NCBI GenBank assembly: GCA_024640385.1
Contig: JAHEFC010000301.1
Span: forward strand, 1-5,306
Direction: 5' to 3'
DNA from: Sphingobacteriales bacterium
Lineage (GTDB): Bacteria; Bacteroidota; Bacteroidia; Chitinophagales; Chitinophagaceae
Length of the DNA stretch: 5,306 bases
A program made the translations under genes and the position numbers. The notes beneath the pieces are model-generated. The model saw only the letters and a list, made by a program, of their open reading frames with translations, was not told the origin of the DNA and ran no database searches. Shown piece by piece: positions 1 through 5,306 of the stretch (its first letter is position 1; each line of letters starts with the position of its first letter).

Positions 1-1228
1 AAGAGAAGTTGAGGTCATCGTTATCGAAGAATGACTTTAACAGCTCGGCTGCGGCACCTCCTGCAGCTGCATGGGCAGAAGGGTGGTCAGTGATGGGAGG
101 GATGGGAAACCACAGCACCTGCCAGGTTGGATCCCCTGCTGTGTTTGGGTTCCCGTCTTCGTCCCCGAGTTGAATCGCTGTAAAAGGTCTCCAGAAGAAG
201 TGGATCATTTTCGCTTTAAGACAGGCAATATATGCATCAGCAATGCTAATCTGTAATAACGCAAATAGGCGGGCTGTTTTCCATGCATCCAGATTTCGCT
301 GTGCAATGATGGCTTTAGCTGCTTTGTTCCATCCGAAGGCTGAGCTTTCCACCCAGAACTTTGCAATTTTTTCCTGCTCAACTGTACGACCGCCTGCGCC
401 GGTGCAGGTAGAACATCCCAGGCGCTTCACTTCATTATAGTCGGTTGTATATTCAGGACTATTTAACGAGTATGGAGGTGGAACAATGAATTGAGTGCTG
501 TTCAATATGCCAAATGTTTTTAGGTCGCCCCAGCCTGGGGAGTCGTAAAACCCTGACAGGTTAAATGGTGGTGTTGACCGGTATTCTCCCGGCAGGGTTC
601 CCTGCGTAATGGGAAATATTGCGTTGGCACTGCCGTCATTATTCCGGTTATGAATAATTGCTTCTGCTGCAGCAGCTCCAAGTGCAATGCCTTTTGTTTT
701 AGCTTCTCCATCAGGAATTGAGTTTAAACTTTGCGTAAGGAGATTGTGAATGGCATCCTGAACTTCCTGGGGTGTGACGTTCGCAGGTGGGTTTAATTTG
801 CCAAAGAAAAAGCTGATAACGTCGTGCGCTGCTTTTGCCACTGCGGCATCAGGATCTGCGTCCATATCCCGTGCATGCAATGCATAACTTTCGTATTTCG
901 GAATGATATTATTCAATGCGTCATGCACGGCAATATTTACCATGGCATAATAATGACTTTCCCGGAAAGGCGGAATGCGTGGCGTTGGCTGCAATTGCCC
1001 GGTTCTTAAAACCACATAAGTGGCTGCCTCATTCCACCTTAAGACCATTTCAGGGCTCACATTTCCTCTGGCAACTCCCTGATTAGCGAAACGGGCATTT
1101 GTAGTAATTTGTCCATTAACCGGATCTGCAATTTCACGGGTGCAGCCAAAATGCAGGAATGATGCGGATATGATCCATATCAATAGCCGGTTGATATTTT
1201 TTTCTTTTGAAAAGCAATTCGTTGTCAT
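1..1228 (-). CDS. Vanadium-dependent haloperoxidase / PAP2-superfamily lipoprotein (3' end outside window)
   Basis: The minus strand is open from an ATG at 1228 to base 1, giving 409 codons with no stop, so the C-terminus is missing. Residues 15-28 form a hydrophobic stretch after a short basic start and lead into Cys29 (LHFGC), which suggests a lipoprotein signal; the lipobox is imperfect. The PAP2 / vanadium haloperoxidase signature is recognisable: K340-X6-R347-P348, then 34 residues later H382-P-S-A-H386, which matches the PSGH motif with Ala in place of Gly. In the family the Lys and Arg bind vanadate or phosphate and the His is the acid-base residue. The final motif, with the His that coordinates vanadate, would lie just past the window edge. 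Enzymes of this superfamily oxidise halides with peroxide or hydrolyse phosphate esters, and sequence alone does not separate these here. The location would be periplasmic or outer-membrane-anchored. A CxxC pair (C272, C275) is also present. The gene is divergent from the kinase operon. Family assignment is strong; substrate is unknown. Confidence 0.85.
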   Translation of the reverse strand, partial: MTTNCFSKEKNINRLLIWIISASFLHFGCTREIADPVNGQITTNARFANQGVARGNVSPEMVLRWNEAATYVVLRTGQLQPTPRIPPFRESHYYAMVNIAVHDALNNIIPKYESYALHARDMDADPDAAVAKAAHDVISFFFGKLNPPANVTPQEVQDAIHNLLTQSLNSIPDGEAKTKGIALGAAAAEAIIHNRNNDGSANAIFPITQGTLPGEYRSTPPFNLSGFYDSPGWGDLKTFGILNSTQFIVPPPYSLNSPEYTTDYNEVKRLGCSTCTGAGGRTVEQEKIAKFWVESSAFGWNKAAKAIIAQRNLDAWKTARLFALLQISIADAYIACLKAKMIHFFWRPFTAIQLGDEDGNPNTAGDPTWQVLWFPIPPITDHPSAHAAAGGAAAELLKSFFDNDDLNFS

Positions 1229-1468
1229 AATTAAAATTTTAGTGTTGATCAATTATTCAGCTTCCAAATCTATCCAAGTCTTGCAGGGTATTTTTCTTAT
1301 TTCTACTGTGGGCAGCAGCAGGATTGCAGACAACATTGTTCAAGCAATGGCTGCCACTTATCGACGACAAACGGCATTGGCAGAAAAAGAGAATGCATCT
1401 GCCTAAATATTCTCTGCCGGCTTCACTTAGTAGTTCTGATTTATTATTTTAGAGAAGTAAGTGCAATA
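1229..1468. other. Divergent intergenic region
   Basis: These 240 bases separate two divergently oriented genes and must hold both of their promoters. Besides the -7-like box at 1265-1272 (minus), there is a one-mismatch version for the plus strand, TAGTTCTG at 1431-1438, about 30 bases before the kinase start, again without a clear -33 partner. Two imperfect inverted repeats are visible: GAGAAT at 1389-1394 pairs with ATTCTC at 1409-1414, flanked by GGCA (1379-1382) and TGCC (1415-1418), and GGCAGC near 1311 pairs with GGCTGCC near 1350. Either could be an operator or RNA hairpin, but both are weak. No convincing small gene or ncRNA was seen. Confidence 0.5.
1265..1272 (-). promoter_or_regulatory. 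Possible Bacteroidota -7 box for the haloperoxidase-like gene
   Basis: Read on the minus strand, this is TAGATTTG, an exact match to the Bacteroidota -7 consensus TAnnTTTG, lying 36 bases before the ATG at 1228. This position would give a short leader of roughly 30 bases. No TTG-type -33 element is visible at the expected distance (about 20 bases further upstream), so the call rests on the -7 match and its placement alone. Confidence 0.35.
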
Positions 1469-2662
1469 ATGAAATTGTATGATTTCATATTTTCTGGTCA
1501 ACGTAAACACCGTGTTCGGCGTCATCTCGTATTTTGGACTGTCTGGTGCTTGTACTTTGCTGTCACATTTTTAATTCCTACTTACTGGGTGCCTGCCTGG
1601 AACTTCGATGGTCCATTGCCCCAGATCAGAAAGTTTGGAGTAAGTGTTTCCATTTTTCGCATTCTGATGAACAGTGTGTTGATGACGGTAGTGCATATGG
1701 CACTGGTCTATGGGATTCTTTATATTTTTTTACCGGGATATATTTCAAGAAAAATCAACCGGTTAGTGCTTACTGCTTTGTTGTGTCTTTTTGTGCTCGC
1801 CATCGCCTGCATTAATTATCTGAATTTTATGCTCACATTTTCAATCAGTACCCGAATGGGTTTTTTTGAAAAGATGCCTGGCTTTGACTATATAGGGCTG
1901 ATCTGGATCAGGCAGATCGTTTTCAATTATCCTGCGGTAATTGGCTTTGCATTGTCAGTCAAACTCTGCAAGCGGTGGTATATTAAGCAAAAAGAAACTG
2001 AGCAGTTGGCTCGCGAAAAGATCAAAGCTGAGCTGCAACTTTTAAAAGCCCAGGTCCATCCTCATTTTTTATTTAATACGCTTAATAATATCTATTCGTT
2101 TTTTCTGAATGATTCTGATCGGGCTCCTGAGATGATCCTGAAGCTTTCAGGCTTATTGCGGTATATCCTAAATGACTGCAGGCAACCACTTGTTTTATTG
2201 GAAAAGGAGCTGGCAATGATACGGGATTATATTTCCCTGGAGCAGATCCGTTATGGGGACCGGCTGAATCTGAGCCTGCATATCGATGGGCATGCCAGGG
2301 GTCAATTTGTTAGTCCATTGCTTCTTATTCCATTTGTTGAAAACAGTTTTAAGCATGGTACCAGTCGAATGCTTGCCCACCCATGGGTGAGGCTTGATAT
2401 TAATATCAGGGATCATTTTCTTGAATTCAGCCTGTCCAATAATAAACCTCCGTTTGTCAATGGGTTGCAGAGCAAGAAGGGCATAGGGCTCGCCAATGTG
2501 AAGAAAAGACTGCAACTCCTTTATCCTCGGGCACACTCCCTTATGATCACTGAAAATGAAATGGATTTTGAAGTCTATATGAAAGTGGCATTGCATTCCT
2601 CGGACGGGCAATACCATGAAAATACCGTCTTACATGAACCAGAAGTACATGAATTGGCATGA
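1469..2662 (+). CDS. LytS/YehU-type membrane sensor histidine kinase (intact)
   Basis: This is a complete 397-residue kinase of the His_kinase (LytS) family. A short cytoplasmic N-terminus (DFIFS at 5-9, RHLVFW at 18-23) leads into about four membrane helices, near residues 20-36, 65-88, 99-122 and 150-167. A charged linker, probably coiled coil (173-195), follows. The H-box is QVHPHFLFN (195-203), with His199 as the predicted phospho-acceptor. The N-box is PFVENSFKHG (288-297) with Asn292, and the glycine box is KKGIGL (336-341), followed by NVKKRLQLLYP. All catalytic elements are present, so it should autophosphorylate and pass phosphate to the LytTR regulator encoded downstream. There is no separate periplasmic sensor domain, so the signal is probably read by the membrane helices. 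The start at 1469 is preceded by a purine-rich AGAGAAG and matches the N-terminus of the paralogue next door. The last 14 bases overlap that second kinase gene. The ligand is unknown. Confidence 0.93.
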   Translation: MKLYDFIFSGQRKHRVRRHLVFWTVWCLYFAVTFLIPTYWVPAWNFDGPLPQIRKFGVSVSIFRILMNSVLMTVVHMALVYGILYIFLPGYISRKINRLVLTALLCLFVLAIACINYLNFMLTFSISTRMGFFEKMPGFDYIGLIWIRQIVFNYPAVIGFALSVKLCKRWYIKQKETEQLAREKIKAELQLLKAQVHPHFLFNTLNNIYSFFLNDSDRAPEMILKLSGLLRYILNDCRQPLVLLEKELAMIRDYISLEQIRYGDRLNLSLHIDGHARGQFVSPLLLIPFVENSFKHGTSRMLAHPWVRLDINIRDHFLEFSLSNNKPPFVNGLQSKKGIGLANVKKRLQLLYPRAHSLMITENEMDFEVYMKVALHSSDGQYHENTVLHEPEVHELA

Positions 2663-3810
2663 CTTTATTTTTTCAGAAAGGCATGGTGTCCGGATCTTCA
2701 GGCACCTCGTATTCTGGTTGGTATGGTGGATATATTTCGCAGGTACTTATCATTATTATATGCAGGTGGGGCAGCAGAAGATCGAATACGATGAATTTGG
2801 CCTTATTCACTTGGCGGAAACATTTGTTCTCCTTGTTGTTCATATGATCGCCTGTTATTTTTTCATTTATGTGTTACTTCCTCATGTCCTTGTTAAGCGG
2901 AATTATTTTGTAGTTACCGCAGATGTATTATTACTGGTTGTTTTCCTGCTGGGCACAGGATTTTTTATTCATACCAGGATATTTACTTATATAGATCCTT
3001 TATACTGCGATAAGCTGGCAGCAACTAAGAACACATTCTGGTGGATCAGCATTAATTCTGTTATGTTGACAGCGTTGAAGATCATCGCAACGGCATCGGT
3101 TATTGTATTGGCCAAGCAATGGTATCTTAAGCAAAAGGAAGAAGGAAGGATCTTGAATGAAAAGTTTATTACAGACCTGAAGCTGCTGAGGGCACAGGCA
3201 CACCCGGAATTTTTATTTGGCTCACTGGATCATGTGTATAAGTATGCTATGGCCAGGTCGTCCCTGGCAAATGAGCTTTTACTGAAGTTTTCAGATCTTC
3301 TGAGTTATCTCTTATACGAATGCGATGAAGCAGAAGTGGCTCTTGGAAAGGAGTTGACAATGATGAAGGAATATATGACCATGGAGAAGATGCGGTTCGA
3401 CAGGACCCTGGAGATGGAAATTGCAATAACGGGAAATACCGATAATAAAACCATTGCACCCCTCATTTCCATTTATAGAAAACAGCTTCAGGCTATGCAA
3501 AACTGTAAAAGAACAAGCCTGGATAAACCTGGTACTGAGCATAGAAGACGATGTACTTATCATGAAAATGATGAACGGGGTAGCTATTGACCATGATGAA
3601 CATGGGGAACTGCCGGATGACATTGAAAATGTAAAGAAAAGGCTTCAGTTGCTGTATCCTGGAAATCATGAACTGAAATTGTATAAGGAGGAGGAAATAA
3701 ACGTGTCGTTATTAAAAATATCCCTGATTAAAAGATCTGCATTCGTTGAAAGTGACCGGGAGAAAGATTTTTATGCACAGGGGCCAAACTACAGCTATGC
3801 CAATACATAA
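2649..3810 (+). pseudogene. Degenerate, frameshifted LytS-type histidine kinase paralogue
   Basis: This is a tandem relative of the kinase just upstream. I choose the ATG at 2649 (MNWHDFIFS) over the in-frame ATG at 2616 because it aligns exactly with MKLYDFIFS of the neighbour and has AGAAG a few bases before it. It has the same four-helix membrane part and linker. In the kinase core the H-box reads AHPEFLFG, so the acceptor His is Glu187 and the usual Asn is Gly191. At about 3465-3468 the frame changes. The first frame continues with unrelated residues to a stop at 3590. The kinase sequence resumes in the +1 frame with FPFIENSF (from 3466) and runs through ENVKKRLQLLYP to a TAA at 3808-3810. 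The KHG after the N-box is lost and the glycine box GIGL has become PDDI. Even if the frame were restored (about 386 residues, near the family length), it should not bind ATP or autophosphorylate normally. It may have been a pseudokinase partner of the intact kinase. A sequencing error at the junction cannot be excluded. Confidence 0.85.
3462..3471 (+). other. Frameshift junction in the second kinase
   Basis: Upstream, the reading frame encodes APL at 3456-3464, matching SPL (282-284) of the intact paralogue. Downstream, PFIENSF starts at 3469 in the +1 frame, matching PFVENSF (288-294). The paralogue has nine bases between these two anchors and this gene has four (3465-3468), so the simplest description is a net loss of five bases, equivalent in frame to a one-base gain. 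There is a run of four C just before it (3459-3462). No stop codon, Shine-Dalgarno-like stimulator or classic slippery heptamer is seen here, which argues against programmed frameshifting. Confidence 0.8.
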
Positions 3811-4528
3811 AAAAATCAGATGCCTCATCATAGAAGATGAGCAGCCTGCAATGGATATTCTTCATAGACATATCCAGGGCGTTGATGCACTGGAGTTAAC
3901 AGGATCCTGTAGAAACGCAGTGGAGGCCCTTTCGTTTTTACAGTCAAATACTGTTGATCTGTTATTCCTGGACATTCAGATGCCGCATATTCTGGGTACT
4001 AATTTTATCCGGACATTGAAGAATCCCCCAAAAGTAATTTTTACCACTGCGTATAGGAAATATGCCGTAGAGGGATTTGAACTGGATGCAGTGGATTTTC
4101 TGCTGAAACCGGTCAGTTTCGACAGGTTTTTGAAATCGGTCAATAAAGTATTAGAGCTGGACCTTCAAAGTAAATATGCTGAGGTAAACAAGGCAGAACA
4201 CTTGAAAGAACCCGTGCAGTCCTTTCTTTATTTCCGCTCTGACCGGAAAATGGTAAAGATCCTGTTCAGTGATATCTTATACATTGAAGGTTTCAGGGAT
4301 TACATAAAGATCTATACGTCCACCAAAGTAATCGTTACCAAACACCAGCTCGCATCTCTCGAAGAAATGCTGCCATCGGAGGGGTTTCTTCGAATTCACC
4401 GTTCTTTTATTGTTTCTGTCAGTAAGATAGATTCATTTAATGCTGACATGATTGAAATATCAAGGAAGACGATCCCGATCGGCAGGATGTATAAGCATAA
4501 TGTAAACAGGTTGCTTAATTCATCCTGA
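3797..4528 (+). CDS. LytTR-family response regulator (LytR/AlgR type)
   Basis: This is a two-domain regulator of 243 residues from the ATG at 3797. The receiver domain spans about residues 7-118: acidic pair E13-D14 (IIEDE), phospho-acceptor Asp59 in LLFLDIQMP, Thr84 in FTTAY, and Lys104 in LLKPVS. The LytTR DNA-binding domain covers about residues 140-243, with YFRSDRKMVKI, ILYIEGFRDYIKIYT, LRIHRSFIVSV and the ending IPIGRMYKHNV typical of the family. An in-frame ATG at 3746 would add 17 residues with no receiver homology, lying inside the preceding gene, so 3797 is preferred; it leaves a 14-base overlap with the second kinase's final stop. It is the likely partner of the intact kinase at 1469-2662, being phosphorylated at Asp59 and then acting at promoters. 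Targets cannot be read from the window; the operon itself and the downstream barrel gene are candidates. Confidence 0.93.
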   Translation: MPIHKKIRCLIIEDEQPAMDILHRHIQGVDALELTGSCRNAVEALSFLQSNTVDLLFLDIQMPHILGTNFIRTLKNPPKVIFTTAYRKYAVEGFELDAVDFLLKPVSFDRFLKSVNKVLELDLQSKYAEVNKAEHLKEPVQSFLYFRSDRKMVKILFSDILYIEGFRDYIKIYTSTKVIVTKHQLASLEEMLPSEGFLRIHRSFIVSVSKIDSFNADMIEISRKTIPIGRMYKHNVNRLLNSS

Positions 4529-4586
4529 ACTGAATCGGGTCCTGTTGTAATTCATGCTTTTTGTTTAATAACAATAAATGGATTTT

Positions 4587-5306
4587 ATGAAGAACATCCT
4601 TTTCATGCTGCTGTTGATTGTGATCCCGACAATTTGGGTATGGTCCCAGGGATGTGTATCGGTACGCAGCCTCGCTGGTTTAAATCCGGATCTGTTATTG
4701 GAAAATGTACAGCCTGGAGATAAGCTTATATTAAATGTTACTAACCGGTATTTTGAGGCATCTGATACCTACGTAGGAGACAAGTACATCACGGATACCC
4801 TGGTTACCAATCGTATTTATACTTTGAATGTTTCTTTGCTGTACTTACTTGGCAAAGGGTGGTCGATCAGTGTGATAATTCCCATATCTGCAAATTCACG
4901 TAATAATGGGGCAGATCATAAAGGGCCAAAAACGCTCCCCAGGTATACAACCAGTTCGTTTGGGCTGGGAGATATCCGTTTCTCGGTTTATAAATGGTTG
5001 CTGGATCCCGCATCAAATCAAAAAGGAAATATTCAGCTTGGCTTTGGGATAAAGTTGCCAACAGGAGATTATGCTTACGAAGATTATTTTGTAAGAAATG
5101 ATTCAGTAAAAGTTCTGGCACCAGTAGATCCGGCCATCCAGTTGGGAGATGGAGGTACTGGAATAACAGCGGAGCTGACTGCATTCTACAAATTCAACAG
5201 GGTTCTGAAAGGATATCTTCAGGGTTTTTATCTGAGTAACCCGAGGGAGCAAAATGGAGTTTCCAATCTGAAGGGCCGGCAGCCCACGCCCACACAGATC
5301 AAAAAC
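4587..5306 (+). CDS. Predicted outer-membrane beta-barrel protein, transporter-like (3' end outside window)
   Basis: The frame is open for 240 codons from the ATG at 4587 to the window edge, so the C-terminus is missing. An in-frame ATG at 4578 is possible (adds MDF), but MKNILFMLLL is the more natural signal-peptide start. Residues 4-19 are hydrophobic, with likely cleavage after Ser20, leaving a mature start QGCVSVRSLAG. Cys23 is not in a proper lipobox. The rest alternates polar and hydrophobic residues with many aromatic and Gly turns, as in a barrel: INVTNRYF-like LNVTNRYF (50-57), SFGLGDIRFSVYKW (124-137), LGFGIKLPTGDY (151-162), APVDPAIQLGDGGTG (178-192), and NPREQNG (218-224). This pattern resembles conserved Bacteroidota proteins often labelled transporter or MetA-pathway phenol-degradation-like, where the biochemical role is mostly unproven. 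It lies 58 bases after the response regulator on the same strand, so it could be co-transcribed with it or be its target. Envelope location is fairly sure; function is not. Confidence 0.75.
   Translation, partial: MKNILFMLLLIVIPTIWVWSQGCVSVRSLAGLNPDLLLENVQPGDKLILNVTNRYFEASDTYVGDKYITDTLVTNRIYTLNVSLLYLLGKGWSISVIIPISANSRNNGADHKGPKTLPRYTTSSFGLGDIRFSVYKWLLDPASNQKGNIQLGFGIKLPTGDYAYEDYFVRNDSVKVLAPVDPAIQLGDGGTGITAELTAFYKFNRVLKGYLQGFYLSNPREQNGVSNLKGRQPTPTQIKN

Noticed and set aside
1301..1396. Minus-strand small open frame of about 31 codons rich in Cys (ends QSCCCPQ)
   Set aside because: It has no visible ribosome binding site, no recognised family and a sequence shaped by CAG/TGC repeats. Too short to support on its own.
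1140..1406. Plus-strand 88-codon open frame across the divergent intergenic region
   Set aside because: It overlaps the 5' end of the haloperoxidase-like gene antisense, has no recognisable domain or good ribosome binding site, and its composition looks like translated intergenic DNA.
2195..2617. Minus-strand 140-codon open frame
   Set aside because: It lies wholly opposite the conserved catalytic region of the intact kinase, whose motifs are unmistakable, so this is an antisense shadow.
3456..3475. Programmed ribosomal frameshifting in the second kinase
   Set aside because: There is no slippery heptamer, no in-frame stop at the shift site and no SD-like stimulator. The paralogue alignment implies missing bases, which fits mutation or error better.
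4531..4562. Possible terminator after the regulator: TGAAT / ATTCA stem followed by CTTTTTG
   Set aside because: The stem is only five AT-rich base pairs with a 14-base loop and the T-run is short, so it would be a poor intrinsic terminator.
4867..5184. Minus-strand 105-codon open frame
   Set aside because: It is antisense to the beta-barrel gene, whose frame is open over the whole stretch and carries the family motifs.

Overview
The window looks like chromosomal DNA of a member of the Bacteroidota, most likely Chitinophagaceae (a Chitinophaga-type bacterium). This is inferred from the LytS/LytTR signalling genes, whose kinases begin with a DFIFS...RHLVFW membrane entry and end in NVKKRLQLLYP, from weak A-rich ribosome binding sites, and from outer-envelope proteins typical of that phylum. 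No database search was possible.

Layout. Positions 1-1228 (minus strand) hold the first 409 codons of a putative lipoprotein of the vanadium-dependent haloperoxidase / PAP2 acid-phosphatase superfamily; its 3' end lies beyond base 1. A 240-base divergent intergenic region follows (1229-1468). The plus strand then carries a signalling cluster: a complete LytS-type sensor histidine kinase (1469-2662), a second, related kinase that is broken by a frameshift and has lost its catalytic residues (2649-3810), and a LytTR-type response regulator (3797-4528). After a 58-base gap, a predicted outer-membrane beta-barrel protein starts at 4587 and runs off the right edge.

How they work together. The intact kinase should sense a membrane or envelope signal and phosphorylate Asp59 of the regulator, whose LytTR domain binds DNA. 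The second kinase is a tandem paralogue with the same architecture, but the phospho-acceptor His is Glu and the glycine box is gone. It therefore looks like a pseudokinase that was later also frameshifted. The three signalling genes overlap by 14 bases at both junctions, which suggests an operon with translational coupling. The barrel gene downstream is a candidate member or target of this system, but nothing in the sequence proves it.

The most notable point is the degenerate, frameshifted second kinase between an intact kinase and its regulator. I see no sign of a mobile element, CRISPR array, tRNA or rRNA.
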